This document shows positions 15,078-23,652 of a DNA stretch of 64,000 nt, in pieces. Source of the DNA: JAWKMZ01 sp041391965. GTDB lineage: Bacteria; Bacteroidota; Bacteroidia; Flavobacteriales; Flavobacteriaceae. The notes beneath the pieces are model-generated. The model saw nothing but the letters and a program-made list of their open reading frames with translations. It was not told the DNA's origin and did no database searches. Location of the stretch: NCBI GenBank assembly GCA_041391965.1, contig JAWKMZ010000004.1, forward strand, positions 300,092-364,091, in the 5' to 3' direction. Each line of letters opens with the position of its first letter. The first letter of the stretch is position 1. The position numbers and the translations under genes were made by a program.

Positions 15078-15989
15078 ATGGGTCGCTTTGGTTGTTTTCT
15101 GCTTACTTTTATGATGATAACAGTCACAGCAGTTTCACAATCCAAAATAAATTCTTTTTTAACACCAAGTGATACTTTAAATAAGCCAAGACGTACTGCT
15201 GTTATTATTACTGAGTCTTCAGTTGCAGGTCTAACTTTGATTGGGCTTAACCAATTGTGGTATGCCGATTATCCACAATCAAAATTTCATACTATAAATG
15301 ATAATGACCAATGGTTGCAAATGGATAAATTAGGTCATACGTTTTCATCATACCAACTTGGAAACGTAGGAGCCAATATTTTAAATTGGAGTGGAGTCAA
15401 TAAAAAGCAGCAGCTGCTTTATGGAGCTACTTTGGGTTTTGCTTTTTTGACCACTGTTGAAGTTTTTGATGGTTTTAGTAAAGAATGGGGATTTTCTTGG
15501 GGTGATATGCTGGCGAATGCTTCAGGAACTGGACTTTATATAGGTCAAGAATTACTTTGGAAGGAACAGCGTATTACCTTAAAGTATTCCTTTCATCAAA
15601 CTAAATATGCAAAACTGCGTCCTGATGCTCTTGGAGATGGTTTTTTAGAAGAAGTTTTAAAAGATTACAACGGTCAAACCTATTGGCTCAGTGCTAATAT
15701 CCAATCGTTTTTTAAAGAGAGGCATATACCTCAATGGTTAAATATTGCTATTGGTTATGGAGCCGATGGGATGTTAGTTGGTGATAATGAGCTTGTTGAT
15801 AACTTAGGGATAAGTCATAATAGAAAACGACAATTCTATATAAGTTTAGATGTAGATTTGTCGAGAATTAAAACAAATTCGCGAGTATTGAAATCCGTTT
15901 TGGAGGTTTTTAACGTAATTAAGGTGCCTTTTCCAGCATTAGAATTGGACAGTAATGGCAAGCTAAAAGCGCATGCTATCTACTTTTAA
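15078..15989 (+). CDS. DUF2279 outer-envelope protein
   Basis: A 303-residue protein with an N-terminal signal peptide (about residues 1-21, ending TAVSQS). It matches the DUF2279 family of Bacteroidota: the segments LWYADYPQSKFHTINDNDQW, KLGHTFSSYQLG, VEVFDGFSKEWGFSWGDMLA and RPDALGDGFLEEVLKDYNGQ are family hallmarks. One or two hydrophobic segments lie near 95-120. The C-terminal part is rich in alternating polar/hydrophobic residues, suggesting beta strands. It may be a periplasmic or outer-membrane-associated protein; no biochemical role is established. It starts 3 nt after the mltG stop, so it is the last gene of the dapF operon. Function unknown. Confidence 0.82.
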   Translation: MGRFGCFLLTFMMITVTAVSQSKINSFLTPSDTLNKPRRTAVIITESSVAGLTLIGLNQLWYADYPQSKFHTINDNDQWLQMDKLGHTFSSYQLGNVGANILNWSGVNKKQQLLYGATLGFAFLTTVEVFDGFSKEWGFSWGDMLANASGTGLYIGQELLWKEQRITLKYSFHQTKYAKLRPDALGDGFLEEVLKDYNGQTYWLSANIQSFFKERHIPQWLNIAIGYGADGMLVGDNELVDNLGISHNRKRQFYISLDVDLSRIKTNSRVLKSVLEVFNVIKVPFPALELDSNGKLKAHAIYF

Positions 15990-16031
15990 TTGTAGTTAAA
16001 CGACTAATTTTCAGATATTAAAAAAAAGTTA

Positions 16032-16039
16032 TATCTTTG
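16032..16039 (+). promoter_or_regulatory. TAnnTTTG promoter box of the lysozyme-like gene
   Basis: TATCTTTG with TTTTC at 16008-16012, 19 nt upstream, in the -33 position. It leaves a leader of about 50 nt before the ATG at 16097. Confidence 0.6.
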
Positions 16040-16096
16040 CACGCTGAAATTTAAGTCTGTTTTGTGGGGAATTTAGGCTTGTAAAAATTAGATATT

Positions 16097-16768
16097 ATGA
16101 TTAAAAAAATCACTAATTATTTCGCAATCCCTCTTGCAATTTGTGCTGTTCTATTAATGGCACTTTTTCCTAATACAACTGTAGATATGACCAATTTCTC
16201 TACAGAAGGATTAGACCTTAATTACACAGTCTCTAAAGATATGGCTTTGTTGACCAATCAAACAGAACCTGTACATCAAAAAAATCACGATGCTTACTTT
16301 CCGTATTTAGGAAAAACATATGTAGGTTTTAAAGAAGCCTTAGGGTTTAAAGAGTCGAGAGGTAATTATTTTACAGTTAATGATTTGGGTTACCTCGGAA
16401 AATATCAATTTGGTGCAGAAACTTTAAAATTAATAGGAATTTATAATCCACAACATTTTTTAGATACTCCAGAACTACAAGAAAAAGCATTTTTGGCAAA
16501 TACAGAGCGTAATAAATGGATTTTAAGAAAAGACATTAAACGTTTTGTTGGAAGAAAAATTAGCGGTATTACAATTACTGAGTCTGGTATTTTGGCAGCA
16601 GCCCATTTGGCTGGTCCAGGTAGCGTTAAAAAATTTTTAAGAAGTTATGGTGTAGACAATTTTTCTGATGCTTTTGGAACTTCCATAGCCTCTTACATGA
16701 AAAAGTTTTCTGGGTATGACACCTCTTCTGTTGTTCCAAATAAAAAAGCGAGAGCTACTACTATATAA
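16097..16768 (+). CDS. Lysozyme-like / transglycosylase-like exported protein
   Basis: A 223-residue protein. Residues 7-25 are a hydrophobic export signal or anchor (IPLAICAVLLMALFP). After a polar linker, residues about 68-200 look like a small lysozyme-superfamily domain. GFKEALGFKESRGNY places a candidate catalytic glutamate (Glu86) in an ESRG motif, followed by the GYLGKYQFGAETLKLIG motif that corresponds to the 'GLMQ' substrate loop of SLT enzymes, and by the LAAAHLAGPGSVKKFL helix. It probably acts on peptidoglycan in the periplasm. Relatives are annotated as peptidoglycan-binding proteins. It has its own promoter and converges, with no gap, on the methyltransferase gene at 16769. The family is inferred from motif spacing. 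Confidence 0.7.
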   Translation: MIKKITNYFAIPLAICAVLLMALFPNTTVDMTNFSTEGLDLNYTVSKDMALLTNQTEPVHQKNHDAYFPYLGKTYVGFKEALGFKESRGNYFTVNDLGYLGKYQFGAETLKLIGIYNPQHFLDTPELQEKAFLANTERNKWILRKDIKRFVGRKISGITITESGILAAAHLAGPGSVKKFLRSYGVDNFSDAFGTSIASYMKKFSGYDTSSVVPNKKARATTI

Positions 16769-17485
16769 TTAGTCTTTTAGAATGATGAAGATGGCTGGAC
16801 GTTTATGTAAATCAACTTTTACATGCTTCCAATCATTCACAGTGTATGTTTTAATGTATTCTGTAGGTAAGGTAATATCACAGGCTACACAAACTTTGGT
16901 ATGTGGATGTAAGGTTGCGCACAAATCTTCAAGCATTTTATTATTTCTATAAGGTGTTTCAATAAAGAGTTGGGTTTGATTTTGGTCAAAAGATAATTTT
17001 TCTAAACGTTTTAGCTCAGTTTTTCTTTCGTGTTTATCTATAGGTAAATAGCCGTTAAAGGCAAAACTTTGACCATTCATTCCTGAACCCATTAAGGCTA
17101 AAATGATGGATGAAGGACCAACTAATGGTACAACTTGGATGTTATTTTGATGTGCCAATTTTACAATGTCTGCTCCAGGATCGGCAATGGCAGGACAACC
17201 CGCTTCAGATAGTAATCCTACAGATTTTCCCTCTTTGCACACATCTAAAAAGTGAAGCATTTCATTTGGGTCTGTAAACTTATTAAGAAGTTTAAGATGC
17301 AACGAAGCTTGCTCTTTTTCGGGAGTTGTTTTTTTTATAAAGCGTCGAGCCGTTTTTTCGTTTTCAACTATAAAGTGATGTAGTGTTTTGATGAGGTTCG
17401 GAATAGCAATTGGTAAAACTTCATGTGTTGGATTTTCTCCCAAATCAGTTGGAATTAAATATAATTTCCCTAAAGTTGATGTCAT
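16769..17485 (-). CDS. SAM-dependent methyltransferase, tetrapyrrole-methylase fold (RsmI-related)
   Basis: A 238-residue protein of the tetrapyrrole/RsmI methylase superfamily. It shows the superfamily pattern: N-terminal GKLYLIPTDLGENP strand-loop, the GKSVGLLSEAGCPAIADPG motif, the SAM-binding VVPLVGPSSIILALMGSGM, and FIETPYRNNKMLEDL near the C-terminal half. True RsmI (16S rRNA C1402 2'-O-methylation) opens with a PTPIGNL motif and has an AEDTR segment; both are altered here. It is thus more likely the second, RsmI-like paralogue found in many Bacteroidota, whose substrate I do not know. It overlaps by 1 nt with the sugar-dehydrogenase gene upstream and converges tail-to-tail with the lysozyme-like gene. 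Confidence 0.82.
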   Translation of the reverse strand: MTSTLGKLYLIPTDLGENPTHEVLPIAIPNLIKTLHHFIVENEKTARRFIKKTTPEKEQASLHLKLLNKFTDPNEMLHFLDVCKEGKSVGLLSEAGCPAIADPGADIVKLAHQNNIQVVPLVGPSSIILALMGSGMNGQSFAFNGYLPIDKHERKTELKRLEKLSFDQNQTQLFIETPYRNNKMLEDLCATLHPHTKVCVACDITLPTEYIKTYTVNDWKHVKVDLHKRPAIFIILKD

Positions 17486-18885
17486 TAATTTTTTACTAAT
17501 TTATTCATTCGTTTCTTTCCGTTGGTTGTTGTAATTTCAACCCAATAAACGCCGCTTGACATAAATTTTGTTGATATTGTTGCAGAAAGCTCATCAAAAG
17601 TAGTGATTGTTTTTATAAACTGCCCTTGAAAATTAAAAATGTCAACACTTGCAATGGTGGCTGAGGTATGACCAAAATCTAAGGTAAATTGGTCTTTAGC
17701 TGGATTAGGATACATTTTTATTTGAGACAAATCATAGTCGTCAACACTTAAGTTGGTATCAATTATTCTATAAAGCGTTCCAGAGTCTAATCCTGCTATA
17801 TATACTTCGCCATTGATATCTTCGCCAAAAGTTGTCCAGCCGTTGCCTGTATATTGTTGGGTAAAAGTTATATCCCAGTTAGACCCATTTTGCTTTAAGA
17901 CACCAATTTCATTACTGCAAAAATCGGCAAAAAAGTAAAGCCCATTCAAACTCGGTTGCGCAGTTCCTCTATATCTGTAGCCACCTGTAATGGAGCATTT
18001 GTAATTGCCACTTGAAGTATGTGTATAAGTAGCAATTGGATAGGTTAAATCTCCATTGCAAGGCACAGATGTGTCGTATGTGGTATTGCCTTCATAGCAA
18101 CGCCATCCAAAATTTAAATCACTTGTAGGTGTTACCATATCTATTTCTTCATATATATTTTGACCAACATCAGCAATCCATAAATCCTGTGTTTGGCTAT
18201 CAAAAGAAAATTTCCATGGATTTCTCAGTCCTATTGCCCAAATTTCTTCTGCAGCACCTGGATGATTTTCAAAATAGTTACCAGTTGTAGGAATGCCATA
18301 ATTATTACCATTACTTGGATTGTCAACATCTATTCGTAATAGTTTTCCTAAAAAAGTATTTGGGTTTTGCGCTCTGTTTTCTGGATCGCCTGCTGAGCCT
18401 CCATCACCAAAACTAATATAGAGGTAGCCATCAGTGCCAAAAGCCAAATCACCACCATTGTGATTTGCATAAGGTTGAGTAACATTTAACAATACAAGTT
18501 CTGAAGTTGGGTCTGCAAGATTGCTATCAGAAGAACTTCTGGTAAAACGGGATATAACACTATTACCAGAATTATCAATGTAATTGACGTAAAAGTAGCC
18601 GTTTGTGGCGTAATTAGGATGAAAAGCTAAACCTAAAAGTCCTTGCTCTCCACCGTTATTAGAAACTAAAGTGTTTATATCTAAAAAATGGGTGTTATTA
18701 AGAGAGCCATCAGCGTTTACTATTTCTATAGTGCCATCACGTTCAGCAACAAAAAGACGGTCGTCTCCAGCATTTTTGATGTTTACAGGTTTGTTTAACC
18801 CTGTCGCAAACGTTTCAATTCCTATTTCTTGACCAAAACTATAAACACAAAAAAGGTAGGCAAACATAGAGGCTATTTTTTTCAT
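17485..18885 (-). CDS. Secreted PQQ-dependent sugar dehydrogenase with T9SS sorting domain
   Basis: The frame opens at 18924, but the signal peptide (MKKIASMFAYLFCVYSFGQ) begins at the ATG at 18885, giving 466 residues. Residues about 20-370 form the glucose/sorbosone dehydrogenase six-bladed propeller: FATGLNKPVNIKNAGDDRLF, GEQGLLGLAFHPNY, NHNGGDLAFGTDGYLYIS, IWAIGLRNPWKFSFD and DLWIADVGQNIYEEID are family motifs, including the active-site histidine in NHNGG. The last 75 residues are a type IX secretion C-terminal sorting domain (MYPNPAKDQFTL ... GVYWVEITTTNGKKRMNKLV), so the protein is exported through T9SS to the surface or medium. Substrate is unknown; the PQQ call rests on family likeness. 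Confidence 0.9.
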   Translation of the reverse strand: MKKIASMFAYLFCVYSFGQEIGIETFATGLNKPVNIKNAGDDRLFVAERDGTIEIVNADGSLNNTHFLDINTLVSNNGGEQGLLGLAFHPNYATNGYFYVNYIDNSGNSVISRFTRSSSDSNLADPTSELVLLNVTQPYANHNGGDLAFGTDGYLYISFGDGGSAGDPENRAQNPNTFLGKLLRIDVDNPSNGNNYGIPTTGNYFENHPGAAEEIWAIGLRNPWKFSFDSQTQDLWIADVGQNIYEEIDMVTPTSDLNFGWRCYEGNTTYDTSVPCNGDLTYPIATYTHTSSGNYKCSITGGYRYRGTAQPSLNGLYFFADFCSNEIGVLKQNGSNWDITFTQQYTGNGWTTFGEDINGEVYIAGLDSGTLYRIIDTNLSVDDYDLSQIKMYPNPAKDQFTLDFGHTSATIASVDIFNFQGQFIKTITTFDELSATISTKFMSSGVYWVEITTTNGKKRMNKLVKN

Positions 18886-18948
18886 TTTGTTAATTTTTAG
18901 GGAGTTATTGGATGTAAAATACAAAAAAAGTTGAATATGTAAGAAGAG

Positions 18949-19404
18949 TTACGCTTTAAGTTTTTGCGCAATGGTAGTACAAACTTTATCTAAAAGCTTA
19001 AAAACATCCTCAAAATCTTTGGAATTTCCGTAATAAGGGTCAGGAACTTCGGTAAGTTTTATTGTAGAATCTTCTTCTAAAATTAGTTTTACTTTAGCAA
19101 TATCATTTGGGTTTCTGGCAAGTTTTACAACGTTTTTAAAGTTAGATTTGTCCATCACATAAATCAAATCAAAGGTATCAAAATCTGAAAGTTTAAATAA
19201 TCTACAGCGTTGATCAGAAATATCAATACCTTTTGATTTTGCCACAATCATAGAGCGTTTGTCTGGTTGTTCGCCAACATGATAATTGCCTGTTCCAGCA
19301 GAATCGACTATAAAATTTTCAGGGTTTAATTTAGATTGAAGAATGCCCTCAGCTAATGGAGAGCGGCAAATATTACCTAAACAAACCATTAGAATTTTTG
19401 TCAT
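18949..19404 (-). CDS. Low-molecular-weight protein tyrosine phosphatase
   Basis: A 151-residue phosphatase. The P-loop VCLGNICRSPLAEG carries the nucleophile Cys8 and Arg14 (C-x5-R), and the general acid is Asp122 in VPDPYYG; these are the three family hallmarks. It removes phosphate from protein tyrosines, and bacterial members often regulate capsule or exopolysaccharide kinases, though no such kinase is adjacent here. It lies 12 bp downstream of dnaA on the same strand, so it is probably co-transcribed with dnaA. Length is standard for the family. The call as an active enzyme is firm; the substrate is unknown. Confidence 0.94.
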   Translation of the reverse strand: MTKILMVCLGNICRSPLAEGILQSKLNPENFIVDSAGTGNYHVGEQPDKRSMIVAKSKGIDISDQRCRLFKLSDFDTFDLIYVMDKSNFKNVVKLARNPNDIAKVKLILEEDSTIKLTEVPDPYYGNSKDFEDVFKLLDKVCTTIAQKLKA

Positions 19405-19416
19405 TGCTTTTTTAGT

Positions 19417-20844
19417 TTAAAGCGATAATTTTTTTGAAATATCCTCAACGTATTTTCTAAATTGCTTATCTGTTGAAGATAAATTGTCAACTGTTTTGCA
19501 TGCGTGAAGCACAGTTGCATGGTCACGTTTTCCTATTTGAGATCCAATACTTGCTAAAGAAGCTTTTGTGAATTTTTTAGCAAAAAACATAGCCAACTGC
19601 CTTGCTTGCACAATATGACGTTTTCTAGTTTTAGATTGTAGCGTATTGACATCCATTTGAAAATAGTCTGATACCACTTTTTGGATGTAATCTATAGAAA
19701 CTTCGCGTTTGGTGTTTTTTACAAATTTTTCAACTATTTCTTTTGCAAGACTAACAGTGATTTCTTTTTTGTTAAAAGACGATTGCGCAATTAATGAAAT
19801 AATAGCACCTTCAAGCTCACGAACGTTAGATTTGATATGTTTTGCGACATATTCAATAATATCTTCTGGCATTTCAACACCATCACGATACAATTTGTTT
19901 TTTAAGATAGATACTCTGGTTTCAAAATCAGGACTTTGCAATTCTGCTGATAATCCCCATTTAAAACGCGACAGTAAGCGTTGTTCAATATCTTGCATGT
20001 CCACAGGAGCCTTATCACTTGTCAAAATGACTTGCTTTCCGTTTTGGTGTAAATGATTGAAAATATGGAAAAATACATCTTGTGTTCCAGATTTTCCTGA
20101 TAAAAATTGAACATCATCAATAATCAACACGTCAATGATTTGATAAAAATGTATAAAATCATTTCGGTTGTTCTTTTTAACTGAATCTATGTATTGTTGT
20201 GTAAATTTTTCAGCCGAAATATACAGAACCGTTTTTTCAGGATATTTATCTTTAATATCAATTCCAATAGCGTGTGCCAAATGGGTTTTACCCAAACCAA
20301 CACCACCAAAAACTAATAATGGATTAAAAGAAGTGCCACCAGGTTTGTTAGCCACAGCTAAACCAGCGTTTCTTGCTAACCGGTTAGAATCACCTTCTAA
20401 AAAATTCTCAAAATTATAATTTGGGTTGAGTTGCGATTCGATTTTTACATTTCTAATACCAGGAATAACAAACGGATTTTTTAATTCTGGATTTTTATTG
20501 TTTAAAGGAATATCAACATCTTGCGATTTTACAGCGCTTCTATTTGAACTTGGAATTTTTTCTGTAAATGGTTGTTTGTTGCCATAGGTGTTTTCCATTT
20601 TAATGACATAGACCAATTTTGCAGTATCACCTAATTCTTTGTTTAGTGCAACTTTTAAGATTTTAACATAATGCTCTTCCAACCACTCATAAAAAAATTT
20701 ACTGGGTACCTGAATGCTTAAAGCGTTATCTGTAAGTTTTACTGCTGCTATGGGCTCAAACCAAGTTTTGTATGCTTGGGGCTGTATATTGTCTTTAATA
20801 AATGACAGACAATTATTCCAAACCGATTGCGCAGTTATCTCCAT
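19417..20844 (-). CDS. dnaA: Chromosomal replication initiator DnaA
   Basis: A 475-residue AAA+ ATPase that binds oriC and opens the duplex. Domain I is about 1-85; domain II is a short linker; domain III carries the Walker A GGVGLGKTHLAHA (from about 180), Walker B VLIIDDVQFLSGK, and sensor residues near RLLSRFKWGLSAEL. Domain IV holds the DnaA-box-binding signature GKRDHATVLHACKTV near 435-450. The length is typical. dnaN is not adjacent. No cluster of TTATNCACA boxes was seen in the 191-bp upstream gap or elsewhere in the window, so oriC is probably not here. A terminator-like hairpin lies in the leader at 20882-20909. Call is firm. Confidence 0.98.
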   Translation of the reverse strand: MEITAQSVWNNCLSFIKDNIQPQAYKTWFEPIAAVKLTDNALSIQVPSKFFYEWLEEHYVKILKVALNKELGDTAKLVYVIKMENTYGNKQPFTEKIPSSNRSAVKSQDVDIPLNNKNPELKNPFVIPGIRNVKIESQLNPNYNFENFLEGDSNRLARNAGLAVANKPGGTSFNPLLVFGGVGLGKTHLAHAIGIDIKDKYPEKTVLYISAEKFTQQYIDSVKKNNRNDFIHFYQIIDVLIIDDVQFLSGKSGTQDVFFHIFNHLHQNGKQVILTSDKAPVDMQDIEQRLLSRFKWGLSAELQSPDFETRVSILKNKLYRDGVEMPEDIIEYVAKHIKSNVRELEGAIISLIAQSSFNKKEITVSLAKEIVEKFVKNTKREVSIDYIQKVVSDYFQMDVNTLQSKTRKRHIVQARQLAMFFAKKFTKASLASIGSQIGKRDHATVLHACKTVDNLSSTDKQFRKYVEDISKKLSL

Positions 20845-20881
20845 TCTAAAATCTTATTTTTTTGTTGTTAGTTAGATTAGC

Positions 20882-20909
20882 AAAAAAAAGAGAAATTCGT
20901 GTTTCTCTT
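20882..20909 (-). terminator. Terminator-like hairpin in the dnaA leader
   Basis: Minus-strand stem AAGAGAAA / TTTCTCTT (8 bp, 6-nt loop) followed by a run of eight T residues, about 37 nt before the dnaA ATG. It could be an attenuator of dnaA, or a block against read-through from the ribD-HAD-yigZ transcript. Confidence 0.5.
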
Positions 20910-21035
20910 GAATACTTTTACAGTGACAAATATGTGAACAAATTTCTTAAAAAAAAAATCAAATACTATTGAATTTTAATAAAATTTTCCCCATGTTTAA
21001 TTCTCGATGAAAGTACAAAAAAAAAATTAAAGACG

Positions 21036-21446
21036 ATGAAAAAATCTCTTAAAGACGATGAAATTGAACTACGTGTCAGATATGGTGAAACTGACCAAAT
21101 GGGAGTAGTTTATCATGGCAATTATGCGCAATACTTTGAAATTGGACGTGTTGAATGGTTGCGCAAAGCAGGACTTTCATACAAACAAATGGAAGCGGAT
21201 GGTGTGATGTTGCCTGTAATTTCATTGAGTGTAAAATTCAAAAAATCAGCACGTTATGATGACTTGATTAAAGTAAAAACACGATTGGTTAAAATGCCTT
21301 CTGCAACGATAGAATTTGAGTATGAAATTGTCAATGAAGCTGGAGAAATTTTGACAATTGGAAACACATCTTTAGTATTTATAGACATCCATAGGAATAG
21401 GCCTACACGATGTCCAAAATATCTTTTAGACAAACTGCAAAATTAA
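21036..21446 (+). CDS. YbgC-like acyl-CoA thioesterase
   Basis: A 136-residue hotdog-fold 4-hydroxybenzoyl-CoA thioesterase-like protein. The signature RYGETDQMGVVYHGNYAQYFE includes the catalytic aspartate Asp20 and His27; RVEWLRKAGLSYKQMEADGV follows. In other bacteria YbgC hydrolyses short-chain acyl-CoA and is linked to the Tol-Pal system, but no tol genes are near here. The gene is divergent from dnaA and convergent with yigZ, overlapping its 3' end by 4 bp. No TAnnTTTG box was seen upstream. The family call is firm; the physiological substrate is not known. Confidence 0.9.
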   Translation: MKKSLKDDEIELRVRYGETDQMGVVYHGNYAQYFEIGRVEWLRKAGLSYKQMEADGVMLPVISLSVKFKKSARYDDLIKVKTRLVKMPSATIEFEYEIVNEAGEILTIGNTSLVFIDIHRNRPTRCPKYLLDKLQN

Positions 21447-22063
21447 TCGTTGAAAATTTTAATTTCGATTTCATATTGTTGTTCAAAAAGCTCAAAAACG
21501 GTTTCAGCATCTTTTAATCTTACCGAAATAATGAGTTGACAATTCAATTCTAAAGTCTGATGGATGATATTTAGATTTTTTTCTTTGATGATGCGCATTA
21601 CTTTATTCATGTTTTTGTAATCAAAAGTAAGGCTGTATCTTACAGTGATGGTTTTGATGACAATATTTGAATTTTCTAAAGCCAATTGCGCAGTCGTTTT
21701 GTAAGCATTAATCAATCCGCCAACACCCAATTTAACGCCACCAAAATATCTAATTACGACCACCAAAATATTGGTAACCTCAAACGATTGGATTTGGCCA
21801 TAAATAGGCATTCCTGCACTATTATTGGGTTCGCCATCGTCATTAGCTCTGTAATATAAATCAGGTTCTTGAGTACCTATTTGGTATGCATAACAAAAAT
21901 GACGTGCTGCGTGCTGTTGTTTTTTCAAAATTTCTAAACAATCTTTGACATCGTCTTCAGTTTGAACAGGAAACGCATATCCAAAAAACTTACTGTTTTT
22001 GTCTTTAAATAAGACTTCTTCAGAAGGTTTAATAATGGTTTTGTAAGTGTCGTTTTCTATCAA
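21443..22063 (-). CDS. YigZ/IMPACT family protein
   Basis: A 206-residue protein of the UPF0029/IMPACT family. It carries the N-terminal KNSKFFGYAFPVQTEDDVK segment, the AARHFCYAYQIG block, NDDGEPNNSAGMPIYGQI and the family signature VVVIRYFGGVKLGVGGLINAYK near residues 110-130. The C-terminal DUF1949 domain (about 140-206) resembles a ferredoxin-like EF-G domain. The family is linked in eukaryotes to Gcn1/Gcn2 control; the bacterial role is unclear. It overlaps the HAD gene by 4 nt at its start and belongs to the leftward ribD-HAD-yigZ operon. Its 3' end overlaps the convergent ybgC-like gene by 4 bp. Confidence 0.9.
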   Translation of the reverse strand: MIENDTYKTIIKPSEEVLFKDKNSKFFGYAFPVQTEDDVKDCLEILKKQQHAARHFCYAYQIGTQEPDLYYRANDDGEPNNSAGMPIYGQIQSFEVTNILVVVIRYFGGVKLGVGGLINAYKTTAQLALENSNIVIKTITVRYSLTFDYKNMNKVMRIIKEKNLNIIHQTLELNCQLIISVRLKDAETVFELFEQQYEIEIKIFND

Positions 22064-22671
22064 AAGCGTAATTTTTTTGTATTGAAAAGGTCAGAAATGT
22101 CTTCAGTTTTAGGGTTGATATGCCACGTATGGATGCCGAGTTTTGAAGCGGCTTCTACGTTGTCTAAAGTGTCATCAATAAATAAAACGTCTTGAGCTTT
22201 TAAATGATGTGTGTTTAATACAAATTCAAAAATGTTTTTATCGGGTTTGCGTAACTGAATTTCGTGTGATAAATAAAACGCGTCAAAACACGCTTTAAAA
22301 TCCTCATAAAAAGCAATATGTTTTTTTATCCAATTGATGTGAAGTTCGTTAGTATTGCTCAATAAAATGAGTTGGTATTGCTTACTTAAAGCTAATTTTT
22401 GAATAAATTCCAAACGATGTTTTGGAAACTCTTTTAAAATGCAATTCCAAGTGTTTAAGATGTCTTTTTTTGAGCATTTTGGAAAATTTTCAAGATAAAA
22501 TTCTACAAATTCTTCTGTTGAAATTAAACCTTGTTCGTAAAAGGTGTTAAAGGCTTGCATTTCTTCAGAAAATGTCTCCAATTCAAACAATTGTAAAGCG
22601 TTTTTCATAGCACCTTCTTTGTCTAAATTAATAAACACATCACCAAAATCGAAAATCAGTGTTTTAATCAT
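22060..22671 (-). CDS. HAD family hydrolase (phosphatase)
   Basis: A 203-residue haloacid-dehalogenase-superfamily protein of the YihX/phosphatase type. Motif I is IFDFGDVFINLD with the nucleophile Asp8 and Asp (or general-acid position) at 11/12, motif II is LILLSNTNELH, and motifs III-IV appear as LRKPDKNIFEF and LFIDDTLDNVEAA. A small helical cap lies between motif I and II. Related proteins hydrolyse small phosphorylated metabolites; its neighbour ribD makes riboflavin precursors, and the pathway needs a HAD-type phosphatase for 5-amino-6-ribitylamino-uracil phosphate, so this could be that enzyme, but that is only a positional suggestion. It overlaps ribD by 8 nt and yigZ by 4 nt. Confidence 0.88.
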   Translation of the reverse strand: MIKTLIFDFGDVFINLDKEGAMKNALQLFELETFSEEMQAFNTFYEQGLISTEEFVEFYLENFPKCSKKDILNTWNCILKEFPKHRLEFIQKLALSKQYQLILLSNTNELHINWIKKHIAFYEDFKACFDAFYLSHEIQLRKPDKNIFEFVLNTHHLKAQDVLFIDDTLDNVEAASKLGIHTWHINPKTEDISDLFNTKKLRF

Positions 22672-23647
22672 TGGTATAAATTTTTAGCGTATCCTCTTTT
22701 ATGTTTTCTTCAGTAACCAATTTTCCAGAAAATTTTGGAGCTTTTACACCTTTACCAAACTGAACATTTCCAGTGAATACGCGAGCTTCATCCCAAAGTT
22801 GAGCATCAATAAATAGCTGCAATGTTTTGGCGCCACCTTCAATAATTATTGAGTTAATGTTAGCTTCATATAATTTTTGACAAATGGCTTCAGCGGTAAT
22901 TTCTTTAATTAAAAGCGTTTGGGCATTCTCATCAAACACATGAAAATTTTTGTGAAGCTTTTCATTTTTGTCTAAAATCACTCTAATCGGGTTTTTTCCT
23001 GTCCAATGCCTAATTGTTAAAGACGGATTATCTTCTGTAACAGTATTGGTTCCAACCAAAATAGCTTGTTCTTCAGCACGCCATTTATGAACTAATTGTC
23101 GTGATATTTCATTGGTAATCCATACTGGTTTTTTTTCTTCTTTATAAAGTGGCGCAATAAAACCATCAGTAGTTTCAGCCCATTTTAATATAATATAAGG
23201 TCGTTTTTTGTTGTGAAATGTAAAAAAGCGCTTGTGATGCGTTTTACATTCATTCTCTAAAACACCAACAATAACGTTACAACCAGAATTTTTCAATTTT
23301 TCAATACCTTTTCCAGCCACTTTGCTGTGTGTGTCTATCGTTCCAATGACAACTTTCGGGATGTGATGTTTGATAATTGCATCAGCGCAAGGAGGTGTTT
23401 TTCCAAAATGTGAACAAGGTTCTAAGGTAACATAAAGCGTTGCTGTTTTTAATAAAGACTTGTCTGAAACCGAATTTATGGCATTTATTTCGGCATGATT
23501 GCCACCATAAGCACTTGTAAACCCTTCGCCAATAATCTTATGTTGATTAACAATAACGCAACCAACCATTGGGTTTGGAGCAGTTGAACCAAGACCACTT
23601 TTGGCAATTTGAATACAGCGTTTTATGTATTTTTCATGTATCTTCAC
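22664..23647 (-). CDS. ribD: Riboflavin biosynthesis deaminase/reductase
   Basis: A bifunctional enzyme: the N-terminal deaminase (about 1-145) carries the zinc site in HAEINAI and PCSHFGKTPPCADAI; the C-terminal reductase (about 150-328) carries LKWAETTDGFIAP, ILVGTNTVTEDNPSL and NSIIIEGGAKTLQ. It performs the second and third steps of riboflavin synthesis. The frame can begin at GTG 23653, but the -7 box (23653-23660) overlaps that codon. The GTG at 23647 (MKIHEKYIKRC) fits the family N-terminus and the promoter, giving 328 residues and a nearly leaderless mRNA. It heads the ribD-HAD-yigZ operon with an 8-nt overlap to the HAD gene. Confidence 0.94.
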   Translation of the reverse strand: MKIHEKYIKRCIQIAKSGLGSTAPNPMVGCVIVNQHKIIGEGFTSAYGGNHAEINAINSVSDKSLLKTATLYVTLEPCSHFGKTPPCADAIIKHHIPKVVIGTIDTHSKVAGKGIEKLKNSGCNVIVGVLENECKTHHKRFFTFHNKKRPYIILKWAETTDGFIAPLYKEEKKPVWITNEISRQLVHKWRAEEQAILVGTNTVTEDNPSLTIRHWTGKNPIRVILDKNEKLHKNFHVFDENAQTLLIKEITAEAICQKLYEANINSIIIEGGAKTLQLFIDAQLWDEARVFTGNVQFGKGVKAPKFSGKLVTEENIKEDTLKIYTND

Positions 23648-23652
23648 AGCCA

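Noticed and set aside
20845..21035. Possible oriC next to dnaA
   Set aside because: Only one poor DnaA-box-like sequence (TGTGAACAA, two mismatches) was seen, with no cluster of TTATNCACA and no dnaN nearby.
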